Source: Scytalidium lignicola
Lineage: Eukaryota; Ascomycota; Leotiomycetes
DNA: 22,925 bases
Direction: 5' to 3'
Assembly: GCA_002812745.2 (NCBI GenBank)
Contig: NCSJ02000497.1
Coordinates: forward strand, 1-22,925
The position numbers and the translations under genes are program-made. The notes beneath the pieces were generated by a model. That model made no database searches, was not told the origin of the DNA, and saw nothing but the letters and a program-made list of their open reading frames with translations. Position 1 is the stretch's first letter; each line of letters begins with the position of its first letter. Positions 11,024 through 20,770 of the stretch are shown one piece after another.

Positions 11024-12305
11024 CAATTAATCACAAACTATATTAACAATTGATTGTTGTCCTTTTGAAGATCAATTAATTCTTATAATGATTAAAGATG
11101 GAAAGATCACCTTAAATAGTAAATCATTGTTAAAGAGGTATATTGACTGTCTTGAAGATTTGGAAGATCTTATATATATCAACTTCTTATATACTTATAA
11201 TCATACTACTTACAAACAAAGACCTAAAGCCAAACCTTGCCTTTTAAGCTACTTCCCTTTGTATAAAGCTAATAATACTCAAATAAATGACTTCTTATGC
11301 GTAAAGTTAACTCTCCACTATACTTTCTGTATGATTAAGAACTTGAAAACAAGATTTCCTAACTAGAAAGAAGCTTATAAGAACTGCCTTCAAAGGCATT
11401 ATGATCATGAGCTTAATAACCTTGATAAAACGTTTGAATAGTTGGAGGAGGATGAGTTTGAAGAACAGGCCAATTTAAAGGTTATAGAGGAGGAATTACA
11501 AGTTACATAATAAGTTATAACTAGATAGCTACCAAATAATATAAGAGTAAAGTCAAGAGATTAAGAATAGCTTGGATTTCGTGAAATTGATCAATATGAT
11601 TAGTCTACACATATTGTNAATCCATTTATAACCTTAAGTTGGTGGATTTCTCAAAAGGAGGTTAGTTTAGGCAAAATGACAGTTAATCTAGCATCTTAAT
11701 AGTTATTCAATACACTTTAAGGCAAACAACTTCAGATATTTGAATTGATTGTTAATCATTATCAAAAGACATTAATTATAACTAAACTTATACCTTTATA
11801 ACTATTGTTATAAGTTGATAACAAAGTTAGTATAAATAAGTCTTATGTTATTTAACTTCTTTTGAGCAAGCTTCAAGAGTTGGTTACTATTAATAATTGG
11901 GCAAATCTTGTATTTAAGGTTACTTTTACAAGTGTTATTACTTATAAAATATTAGGCAAAACTTTATATTCTTTGTTTTAATTGCTTATCAAAAAGGAGA
12001 AGTTTATATTACTATTACCTACTACTCTTACAACTATACAAAGTCATCTTAAAGATTGTAAATATCTGATTATTAACGAAAAATCCATAATTAACTTGTA
12101 ATAACTGTCTTTTCTTGACTAGAGATATCATCAGATCTTTTCCTAATATGTTATTATTAGTTTTGAGAGCTTGAATATTATACTTTTTAAGGACTTCTTT
12201 TAACTTCCTCTAGTAGTTAATAAGGTACTTTTTACTGAGTTACTACTTATAACCTTAGTAGAAGATATTCAAGGTTAAACTGCTTATTATACCTTTGTTC
12301 AAATT
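11024..12305 (+). pseudogene. Helitron middle/helicase N-terminal part, inverted relative to the rest
   Basis: This segment reads on the plus strand, opposite to the flanking Helitron parts. It starts with SQTILTIDCCPFEDQ (11031 on). An open stretch follows to 11366 with KPCLLSYFPLYKA and DFLCVKLTLHY, relics of the family PRLLSYFPRY and CRVKLTLHHPF. Then come CLQRHYDHELNNLDKTFE, GFREIDQYD, ISLGKM-like and LQIFELIVNHY. Walker A has become NKVSINKS (11820-11843; family form GTAGTGKS) and Walker B IINEKSII (near 12070-12095; family form IIDEKSMI). FFQLPLVV (family FFQLPPVV) and TAYYTFVQ lie just before 12305. Each change in Walker A fits C-to-T or G-to-A mutation. An N lies at 11618. It cannot make a working helicase. 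Confidence 0.85.
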
Positions 12306-14600
12306 AGAAGTAGATTCAACAACAGGTGACAGATCTCTTAAGCATTCTAATCTTGTTCACTTATTAATTTATTCATAAGCTTAGAAACTAAAGACAACAA
12401 TGGTTTTACACTGTTAATATGTAGAAGGCACTGTTTGAGTATATCATTGTATAATGTAGATTTCGTCTTCTCTTTTAAAGTGTATTTAGTTATGTAATTA
12501 ACCACAGCTTATATAGTTGTACAAGAAGTTATATCTGTATTTACAAGCTATCCTAGAGTTACCAATTTGTTGTATATGTTCAAGTAAGGATAATCATGTT
12601 CAGGGGCAAACATATAATACTTTGGATTTTGAGACTTATCAACTGTAACTTCTAGCTGTGAAGCTTTTGAAAAGTAGAACTTGTAAGCCAGAGCATCTGA
12701 ATCCTTATGCTTTCGGAGATAGTATGAATTTGAATATATATGAATTTAGAATCAATTTAGACATGCTATGAGATGGTTGTTAGTATTAGATTGTTGGTTA
12801 AAAGGTAAAGACATAAAAGATATCTCATCAGGTCTATGCTCAGGATCAAGGTGTACAATGATGATATATATACCTTAATATTAAACAAAAGCTTATTAAA
12901 CAACCTTTGTTAAAGGCTCTTCTAACAAGCCTATTTCAAGTTATAGAAATCTATGATTATAAGTCAAGCCATGAGCTTGTTATTTGTATCTATTCCAATT
13001 GTCATCAACCTTGAATTTAGGAATAAGAACTTTCTGTGTAAATACTGTAAATTTACAATAGAAGTAATATGTAATAATATGAGGATTGTTTTGTAAGTTC
13101 TCTTTGGCAAGTTTGATTCATTGTTAAGTTATACTTGTATGCTACTTTATATACTTTGGCATATACTTGAAAAGGGAATCCTAATAGTAATCAACTGCCG
13201 AAAACATAAGAAACAGGCTAAGTCTCCTAAGATAATATATGTAAGTCTTAAGCTTAAGTACTTTGCTTTTCCAGAATAACTATGTACCTTAAAGGTTGTT
13301 AACAAAGCAAAATATGGAGTTTAGAAGTACTTGAGCCTTCAGAGAGTTAATATCAGCAAAAGTTGCTTGTAAATCCTTGATCTAGATCTTTAGAAACTGT
13401 AAGCTTTTAACTTACTTAATCTTATCATTAAAATTAATATTATAGTGTATTAACCTAAAATGATTCTTATGAATGTAATAAGAGCTTTGACTTTGAATTT
13501 AATTATGCATTAAAGTGTTGAAAACCATGTATTAGAAGTGTAAATAACAAGTAAACCAGTTATCCTTATACTTGATCAAGTGTTCAATATATAACCTATA
13601 ATCTATAAATCTAACATAAGATGTTATAAACTTAGCCTTATCAATAGAAAATAGTGTAAGAAAGGCTAGACTTAACAACACTTGATTTCTGTTGAATTCT
13701 AATAATAATATAAGCTTGAATAATAGTATGGTTAAGTATATAACATATTTATAGATGTTTATTCGAAATTGTTTAAGCTTATCTTATTCTGTAATTAAAT
13801 TAAGAATTGCAAACATAACAAGTTCAAACTCTTTAATCTCCTTCTCCTGAGTATTAGTTAAAACTTCAAGACATAGCTTAGAAGGTTGTTCAACATTTTC
13901 AATAGTAATCTTATGAGTTGTAATGTTCTCCATAACATACTTATCTTGTAGAAGTTGTATAAAGGTATAAATGTTAACTTCAATGTCTTAATAGCCAAGG
14001 TGATGTTGTTTTAAATATTCAAGTTATATACGGACAAGTTCTTAACATACATAAAAGTTATAAACAAATTAATAGTTTAAATTAGTGTTTTAAATAGTAT
14101 TACTTAGTCAGAGAATGATAATATTTAACTCTGAAGATAATATAAAAAGCTTGTTGTAAACCTTCTTTATATCTCTTACAAAGTTAACAATATGCCTTAT
14201 ATATTTGTACTGTTGACCATGAACTTGACAAACCTCCACATGAACATAAACCTTTGTAATTAGCATTTCTTCAACTTATGTCAAGGAAGGCAATCTAATA
14301 AGAAACTCTCCTGGGTTTAAACAGTTCTCCATACTCATCAAATCAAGCTTATCTATATGTTTTGAAATGTCCTTTCTTTTATACCTTGTATACTAGTTAT
14401 CTTGAATATCCATATAAAACTACCTTTCTTAGTAAACACTACATATTTCGAGTATATCTTTCTTCAATTCAGCATGAAAATCCTGTATTAACCGCTAATT
14501 ATCTTCTGAAACAATTAGTTAAAAGACTTGATCTTTTCAAAGGACAAGTTTAAGTATAGTTGTCATATATAATGTCATTAGAGGAGAAGTTGTAAAACTT
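12306..14600 (-). pseudogene. Helitron N-terminal and Rep (HUH/Y2 nuclease) part (relic)
   Basis: Reading leftward from about 14600: LNPGEFLIRLPSLT, stop, VEEMLITKV and HGQQYKYIRHIVNF (14160-14330), resembling the domain that precedes Rep in fungal Helitrons; TQEKEIKEFELVMFAI (near 13830); MVFNTLMHN and SYYIHKNHF (near 13470-13540), matching the family RFR..FNT.MR region; SLKAQVLLNSI; LFLMFSAVDYY (family FLTFSAADLHW); KLAKENLQNNPHIITYYF; then QAHGLTYNHRF at 12945-12985, the degraded HUH site (family QARGSPHVHGF). LDPEHRPDEIS and NPKYYMFAPEHDYPY follow, then VVNYITKYTLKEDE at 12470-12510, where both Tyr of the two-tyrosine (Y2) site survive (12482-12496), and finally EICHLLLNLLL at the inversion breakpoint. 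Stops and frameshifts are frequent; it is dead. Confidence 0.85.
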
Positions 14601-15611
14601 GTAATTGTATAAGCTAGGTAAGGAAAAGTTGTAGAAGTTGTAAAAAGTATGGAGGAACTTAGAATTATAGTTGGCAGCTTTAATTGAGGAGTAATAACAA
14701 TTGGAGAAGGTTATAAAACAAGTAAACTGTTAGCTAAAGTGTTCGTAAGAGAAGGAGATTCAGATGGTTCAGGCATATTTTAAGCTACCAGAGCATTTAA
14801 GGAAGGTATAACGAAATGTTTAATATAATGACAATCTTTGTATCAATAACACCTTTGAATTGCTACTTGCTCTCAACATGCTTAAGTTGTAACAACATCA
14901 TCTTGACTATCCTAGCTATAAGGAAGATAGGTAAGAATTACTTGAGGTGCTCTTTACTAACACTTTGGTTTAAGAAGTATAACAGGAGATTCAAGAGATT
15001 TAAACATATGCTTGTCTTCATAGCATCTAATATAATGTTTTATAATCAATTTATTTCTAGTAAAAGATATAAAGCTTGTAATATTAACCATTTTATAACA
15101 GTTTGAACATTCCTAAAAGGTTGGTGATAATGATAAAGGTAATGATAATAAAGATAGTAACATTTTGGAAGGACTGAGTATTTACAAAAGTTGTTTACAG
15201 TTGTTTACAAGTCAACATTTAATTAGTAACCATAATACTGCATTTTATTAGTGATTTACATTAAAATTATGGTATCATAATTATTACAATTATAAACGGC
15301 AGAAAATAACATTTTGTTGTTTAAAGAATAGTGTTGTTTTTTACAAAGTATATATATTTTGATGCGTTTTGCTAACAAAATCTTATACCCAGCAGAAAAC
15401 AGCGTTAATCTGCAGAGCAGCACAGGCGGTAAGGTTGAATGACGATTTGAGCCCTCTATGCAACCAAATGACTGTAATAGAAGTTCACTGACGTTCGCTT
15501 CAATAAAATAGCAATGTGAAAATGCCTTTTTTGGGTGGCAGAATTCGCTCGCTTGCATAGGTGCGCGGTTCATTTTGTTCACCCCCTAGTTTGTTTTCAA
15601 TTCTTAAGATA
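14601..15611. other. AT-rich stretch between Helitron coding relic and Tc1 element
   Basis: About 1 kb, AT-rich to about 15250 and then of more normal composition. It probably contains the Helitron's 5' leader and terminus, which I could not pinpoint. Two direct copies of TTGTTTACA(G/A) lie at 15191-15210. The open frames here (14816-15106 plus; 15256-15682 minus) have no domain character and are not called as genes. Confidence 0.4.
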
Positions 15612-15657
15612 CACTCCCTGACCCTGTTAAGTGCAAAAGTGGCAAATTGATGCCTGG
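15612..15657 (+). repeat. Left terminal inverted repeat of the Tc1 element
   Basis: 46 bp, starting CACTCCCTGACCCTGTTAAG and ending GATGCCTGG, preceded by the TA target dinucleotide. It matches the reverse complement of the right repeat apart from one C/T change and a small difference near the inner end. Confidence 0.92.
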
Positions 15658-15775
15658 TGTTTGCCACCCTACTAGTGGACACCGCCTTCCTGATACAGTA
15701 GCATTGCTTGTACAGTCCTGAGTACTGAATTTGTATGGGAATTAAGGCTATAGGACAATTGTAGCAATGTTAAAT

Positions 15776-17472
15776 CTAATACTTTGTTGGCCCTCCTTTT
15801 GCATCAATAACAGCTTGACATCTCCTTTACCAGCTGTCATATAAGCTTTGAATATATGAATCTGGAATCGCATTCCAGGCCTCCTCAATTATCCTTTTTA
15901 ATTCAGCATGAGATATATTCCTTGGATTGTAGTAAGCCTTCATGTAGTGTTTCTGAATCCAATCCTTCATCCATGACTATACATTTTTGATTAAATTCAA
16001 GTCTGGAGAGTAAGGTGGCCAACGAATATATGGAATTCCCCTTCTATCAAGGTTGAAGGAGGTTAGCCGTGATCTGTGAGAAGGAGCGTTATCTTGTATG
16101 AATATGAAATCAGGGTGTTCTACCTTGAATTCCTCCACCTTTGAAAGGACATAACTGTTATATTTCTCTAAATTGATATTCCCCTAATCCTTTTCCTAAA
16201 AGACTAATAGGCCNTTTTTTCCCATTATATATCATACCCTAAACTTACTAACATGTTCCTTTCTTTTGTCTTTGCTTTGTAATATCAATAAGGTAATCCT
16301 CAGAACCATCATCTTTCATAGTCACAAATTAGATAATGTGCTAACCTCCATATGTCCAAACCTCGTCAGAAAAGCCTTGTTGAAAAACTTTGATTAGATT
16401 CTAATAAATTGTTATTTCTGCAAATTAAAGCCTTTTAGCCATAACTCTAGGATCATCTAAATAGCCTTTCCATTTGGCTACTTTTCTTTTATATCCAGAA
16501 AGTTTTATTATTGTCTTAAATACTTTCCTTCTTATAAATTTGAGCTTTGAATATAAAACAAGATTATCCTTTTGAATTCGATTACCATATTAATCCTACT
16601 TATAACAACGGTAAGAAGGTAAATCCTCAATCCATTTTACTACACAAGCTTGTTAAGGTATAATAATTAATGGTTTTAAGCCTTTTTTTATAGTATTGAG
16701 GAGTAAGTTATACTTTAACTGCATAATAAATTTAATGGTATAAAACACTTAATACTTTACTTATCTCCTTGTATTTATGACCAAATAAAAGTGTTGTTTT
16801 AATCTGAAGTCAAAGATCTTGAGTAGTACATGTTGAAATAGATTTTTCAAAGGAATTCATAATATCAGTGGATTCTTGAGATTCCTGAGAATCTAGTATT
16901 TCAAGGCTAAGATATTGTATAGTTTGAGGTGTTAGATTGTGAGTTGCTGTAAAAGCTTGAGAAAATAGCATTTCTACAGTTAGTGATGGTGGAGATGATG
17001 TCCAGAATGGTGATTGAGAAGCTGGAATTGGAAGTGGTGATGGTGTAGGATCCCAACTGAAAGCTGGTGAAGCTGCTGAAGATGAAACTAATGGTGGAGG
17101 TGATGGCCCTGGGACTAGAAGTGATTCTGGGATTGGTTGAAATGGTGTAGGAGTCAGTAGAAGTGATGGTGTTGATGGAGGACTTGGAGTCCTTGGAGGG
17201 TTTAGAATATATGATATTGGTATGGCCATGGTAGTGGAATTGGAGCTTGAATTGGAGCTTGAATTGGAGCTTGGAATGAAGCTTGAATTGCTACAGCTAC
17301 TACTACTACTACAGTGACAGCTAATATTTTGATGTGAATGCATTCTAGAGGATTCGAGATATGAAGCCCAACTGCCACTGTCAGCATCGAATTGTATAGA
17401 AATTCTGCCGGTAGGCGATGACGCTGATTGGTTGTGGGCTGCCGGCGCTCTGACCCTACGCCAGGCATACAT
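15776..17472 (-). pseudogene. Tc1-like DD34E transposase with Ser/Pro-rich N-terminal extension (broken)
   Basis: Reading leftward from 17472: a 220-codon open stretch begins MYAWRRVRAP, very rich in Ser, Pro and Thr. It runs in frame into MNSFEKSISTC (16860), the likely classical start, giving about 361 aa to the TAG at 15776-15778. Seen next are a helix-turn-helix relic (LQIKTTLLFGHKYKEISKVL), FSDEVW (first Asp, near 16366), FIQDNAPSHRS (second Asp) and WPPYSPDLNLIKNV, where the third catalytic residue, 34 residues after the second Asp, is Lys instead of Glu. The end AVIDAKGGPTKY is typical of the fungal family. Stops come from CGA-to-TGA, CAA-to-TAA and TGG-to-TAG changes, plus frame changes in the middle; an N lies at 16214. 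It is inactive. Whether the long extension is part of the native protein is unclear. Confidence 0.88.
17239..17286. repeat. Short tandem repeats (TTGGAGCTTGAA-like)
   Basis: Three near-identical copies of TTGGAGCTTGAA plus a diverged copy. On the minus strand they encode the Asn-Ser-Ser-Ser run of the transposase N-terminal extension. Confidence 0.75.
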
Positions 17473-17507
17473 TTTGCCACTTTTGCACTTAACAGGGTCG
17501 GGGAGTG
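17461..17507 (-). repeat. Right terminal inverted repeat of the Tc1 element
   Basis: 47 bp, starting CCAGGCATACATTTTGCC and ending GGGAGTG before TA. It is the inverted partner of the repeat at 15612-15657. Confidence 0.92.
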
Positions 17508-17509
17508 TA

Positions 17510-17844
17510 CTTTTTGTTGTTAAACTGTATAGGGGAATGATCTCCTGAGTTTTACTCGATTAAGGATAGATCCTAACTAGTTCAATTCTCTTAAATTTGA
17601 AGCGCATAATGGCGGGAAATGGCGGGAAATGGCGGGGACGCGGCAAAGTATGGTATAGTGTACACGTGTTATGGATGGTATCCAAGAGATTGAGAGCCGT
17701 TATGCTTTTATTAAAACCACAATATGTGCTTGAAGTATTATATGCAATTTACTAGCACCAGAAAATTCTTGTGAATGTCCGAATTCAAAACTAAATTTTA
17801 CTCTTAGGAAAAGAATCCCAGGGCGACCGAGATAATTATTAGTT
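17510..17844 (+). promoter_or_regulatory. Promoter region of the EPTP-hydrolase gene
   Basis: 335 bp between the Tc1 end and the ATG at 17845. It contains three tandem GGCGGGAAAT-type units at 17609-17637 and an E-box-like CACGTG within TACACGTGTTA at about 17660-17670. No open frame is convincing. That these sites act as promoter elements is inference from position. Confidence 0.45.
17609..17637. repeat. Triple 10-bp repeat with E2F/DP-like core (GGCGGGAAA)
   Basis: ATGGCGGGAA repeats three times (the third copy ends GGCGGGG). GGCGGGAAA is the reverse complement of TTTCCCGCC, the classical E2F/DP core, and is related to fungal SBF/MBF-type sites. It lies about 210-235 bp upstream of the 17845 ATG. 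Binding is not shown. Confidence 0.6.
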
Positions 17845-20730
17845 ATGTCAGATTTTGCACTACTTGAGCTTATCCAGTCGTTGCCAACCTCGGGGGCAAG
17901 GGCGGTGGCCCATTTTATCATAGATGACCGCCAATACCTTGCAATTCCTCAGCTGGCGGAGGATATGCCAGGAGCACCTAGTGGGGTGAATCTTGGCAAC
18001 AGCGATACTGATCTGATTCTGTATCGCTTGAATGACTCGCTCTTGTTTGAAGAATACCAGCGTTTACCAGTCCCTGGTGGCGAAGACGCTGAATATTTCA
18101 CCATTGATGGGAGGCACTTCTGGCCACGGCATCACTTCGCTCGGGGAAAGGCCCTTATGATCTGGTGGACGTATCTTCCACTATATTCGAGTGGAAGAAT
18201 GATGAATTTATTCCTTTCCAAACCATCCCGACCTTTGCAGCGAAGCAATGGCGCTACTTTTACGCAGCTGGATGTCACTTCTTAGCTCTCGCACAAGGAG
18301 TGTCGGTGCCCGGAATTGAGCCAAAGATTTCTCCAGAGTCGACAATATTTGTGTGGGACAAGCATGACTCTATATTTAAACCTTTTCAGACAATTCCATC
18401 AGCTTGGGGTTACAATTGGCTACATTTTTCTCTTAAGGGACATGACTTTTTAGCATATGCTGACCATAAAATGCTGTTCATGATTTTTCGATTGGAAAAC
18501 GGCCGATTTGAACCGTTTCATAAATTTGATAGCGATACGATTGCTCTCGGGAGGGCATTCTGCTTAGTTGAAACTAAAGATGAAGTGCTTCTGATATTTG
18601 CAAATATCGCCAATGACAGCATCGTTTATTCTTGGGATGGCAAAGGTTTCCAGGTTAGACAAAAGCTCAAAGGTGCAGGAGGAAGGGAAGTTTACTACTA
18701 TCAAAAATGGAGAGGATATCTACGTGATCCTAGTTAAGTTCATTACTGGCAGTCCAAAGCACCCTAATACTGCATTGGAATCCGTCCTCTACCGGGTTGA
18801 AGATGGCTACCTCGAAGAACTCTTGAAGTTTCCAACTTTTGGTGGCACGGACGCAACTTCAATAACCGTACAAGATCAAACTTGGCTCATCATAACCGAA
18901 AGTCTCGCCAAGGATCAACGGTTTCGAGTTGATAGTAAAGTCTATCGATTTAATCCACCAGCTCTTGTTCGGAATAAAATCGTGGGGGATACTACTTGGC
19001 AATCTCCGGAATTTCTGACCCTCTTTGAGACATATACTGCAAGTAATACTAGCCTAGGAACCCAGCTTGCGCTCGCCATGTCAAATACCACCGCTTCGTT
19101 TCCTCTTCTAACTGCCACGAGCAGCAGTATGATCTTTTATCCCGGTAACGGTCAGGATCCATCCTCTATCAGTTTCCGATTGTCGAATCGAGGGTTCAAG
19201 GAACTTGCAGCCATCTCACACTTTGGCCCGGCTCTAGCTTCCCTGGTCCAGATGTACACTGCCAACTCTTCAAGCGATACTTGGCGAACTGAGGCTCAAA
19301 GATTGCTCAAAGCAACCGAAAGGACGGCCGCTGCAAACTCAACAGAGCTATGGCGAGACAAAATTAGAGTCCGGGCATTTAGAGGTCGAGAAGCTTCTAT
19401 TGCAGCCATGGTTGACTACAGTTGCACTATTACCATAAAGTACCTCAAAGCAGTGTTAGAAGACCCTGCGAAACTTGCTCCCGAATTCTTAAGGCGCGAG
19501 TATCTTGAAGCCACAGGAACCGCACTCGTTGCCACAATACCAATTAATGCAGTGATGATTGCAACATTTTTCTTGGTCGGCCTTGATACGGCACATAGGA
19601 TGAGGGTTTGGTTGGAAGATCAAATGGTTGATTGGTCAAAAGCCATGGTGGTGATCGTGGGAAGACAAGGAAGCGAGACAGCTGGTGTCACAATCACGAC
19701 TAGTTCGGTGGCTCAAATAATCTTGCAGAGTTCTAATCTTGAACTTCCTATAGATCGCCTGTATATCGCTCCCCACGGGCCAGATGTAGTTGTTACTGGT
19801 TTTGAGGATATCGAGTCCATTCGAAAATACGAAGAGCCGATGCGACTGTTGTGGAACAGAAACCGAGCAATGTATCAGTTAGGCTCAACAATGTTCAGTG
19901 GATACCCGGCCTACAAGCCGCTGAGTGGACGACCAGAGATTACGAGCTTGGTGGCAGAGGTGTCAGAATTACCCGTTATCCATGGCCCTCAGGACTGGCT
20001 GTCAATGACCACCCGTATGCGTATTGTTTTGGAGGATGTCAGACAGCTTCTCTCGGGGTGCGTTACAGACTACGCTGCTGAGCAGCTTCGTTTAAGGAAT
20101 AATAATCCAGCCGCCGTTGTAGTACCGGGTCTTGATCTTTTCGATTACCCTTCTGCGCCGAAGATTCCTATTTATCCTATCACTCCTGTTAATAACCACC
20201 TGGTTCTTGAAGCCAGCCCTGTAGACATCGAAACAGAGTTTGGGTTTCCAGGACGTAAATGCAGCAACGGGACGGCAGAGATCGCATTTTGGGAAGAAGG
20301 CAATGGAAAAGAAACTATCATCTGGATTCACGGACTTCCGCTGGCAAGTCAATCTTGGGGAGCACAAAGACGGCACTTCTCAACCAGATATCGCAACATT
20401 TACATGGATCTTCGTGGCTATGGGGAGTCATCAAAACTCCCAGCTGGTATTGAAGATGTCACACAATTGTATTGTAACGACCTCAAATTCTTGTTCGAAC
20501 ATTTAAGACTTCCAAAATCCAACATAGTCGGTTTTGCCTCTGCTGGACACGTTGCGCTTAGATTCGCGGCACAGAACGCCCACTTAGTAGAGAAATTGGT
20601 TGTTATCAATGGAAGTCCATGCTTCAGAAGACGTGAAGATTGGCCATGGGGATTCTCAGAAACATCTATTGCTCAATTCACTTCCGCCGCATTAGAGAGT
20701 GGGATTGAAAGCATTACTAAGACAGGTTGA
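17845..20730 (+). pseudogene. EPTP/EAR beta-propeller - unknown region - alpha/beta hydrolase fusion, two frameshifts, truncated
   Basis: The reading runs in three frames: 17845 to about 18120, about 18120 to 18690, and about 18690 to 20730 (TGA at 20728). A missing base near 18117-18121 (CACTTCTGG) and an extra base near 18686-18691 (GGGAAGTTT) cause the shifts; no intron explains them. Together they cover about 960 residues. Residues 1 to about 370 hold seven EPTP/EAR-like repeats (for example EFIPFQTIPTFAAKQWRYF followed by HFLALAQ; IFKPFQTIPSAWGYNWLHF followed by DFLAYAD), enough for one seven-bladed beta-propeller. Residues about 375-790 are unrecognised, with a hydrophobic segment near 560-582. 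From about 795 an alpha/beta hydrolase begins (TIIWIHGLPL oxyanion loop; MDLRGYGES; nucleophile elbow GFASAGH), but it stops after about 160 residues, without the lid and catalytic His. There is no signal peptide. It may be a decaying gene or an intact one with sequencing errors; substrate unknown. Confidence 0.75.
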
Positions 20731-20770
20731 GACTCACTACCCATCATTCATCTTTTATTGATACTTTTAG
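20731..20770 (+). other. 40-bp junction between hydrolase stop and P450 relic
   Basis: The interval GACTCACTACC..CTTTTAG ends in an intron-acceptor-like TTTTAG. Read on in the hydrolase frame past its TGA, it gives a hydrophobic stretch (LPIIHLLLILLEFYSRF), which could be a membrane-anchor relic. A splice from ACAG^GTTGAG to TTTTAG^ does not put the P450 in frame (phase 1 to phase 0). Confidence 0.4.

Larger units (their letters stand above)
10043..14600 (-). mobile_element. RIP-degraded Helitron (rolling-circle transposon) with an internally inverted segment
   Basis: Translated relics identify one Helitron Rep-helicase polyprotein. From the right on the minus strand: an N-terminal domain like that preceding Rep in fungal Helitrons, the Rep nuclease, then a break near 12305. 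The middle (pre-helicase region and helicase motifs I and II) lies on the plus strand from about 11024 to 12305. The rest of the helicase resumes on the minus strand below 11023 and ends at a TAA at 10043. Damage is almost all C-to-T or G-to-A type (Gln to stop, Trp to stop, Gly to Ser/Asn/Lys), as RIP causes. Termini (5' TC, 3' CTRR with hairpin) were not located, so the limits given are those of the coding relic. The domain identity is secure; the exact extent is not. Confidence 0.85.
15612..17507 (-). mobile_element. Tc1/mariner-type DNA transposon, 1.9 kb, inactive
   Basis: The element is bounded by inverted repeats at 15612-15657 and 17461-17507 and flanked on both sides by TA (15610-15611 and 17508-17509), the Tc1/mariner target duplication. 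It carries one transposase gene on the minus strand, now broken. Its right end lies about 340 bp upstream of the EPTP-hydrolase gene. RIP-type damage is concentrated in the middle (about 16180-16810), while both ends are well preserved. Confidence 0.93.

Noticed and set aside
14362..15106. Plus-strand open frames (63 and 96 codons) in the AT-rich block
   Set aside because: The minus strand at the left one carries the Helitron N-terminal relic. Such frames appear by chance in AT-rich DNA and their composition is not protein-like.
10330..15250. Mitochondrial DNA insertion as the source of the AT-rich block
   Set aside because: Helitron motifs can be traced through most of it, and the base changes are those of RIP; no mitochondrial gene is seen.
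15256..15682. Minus-strand open frames beside and into the left Tc1 repeat
   Set aside because: One crosses the terminal inverted repeat; neither shows a domain, and codon use is poor.
8973..17507. CRISPR array, prophage or bacterial operon
   Set aside because: Spliced eukaryotic genes, RIP damage and eukaryotic transposons exclude this; no regular short spaced repeats are present.
18110..18700. Tiny introns as an explanation for the frame changes in the EPTP gene
   Set aside because: The repeat sequence continues on both sides without any lost residues, so only 1-base changes fit.
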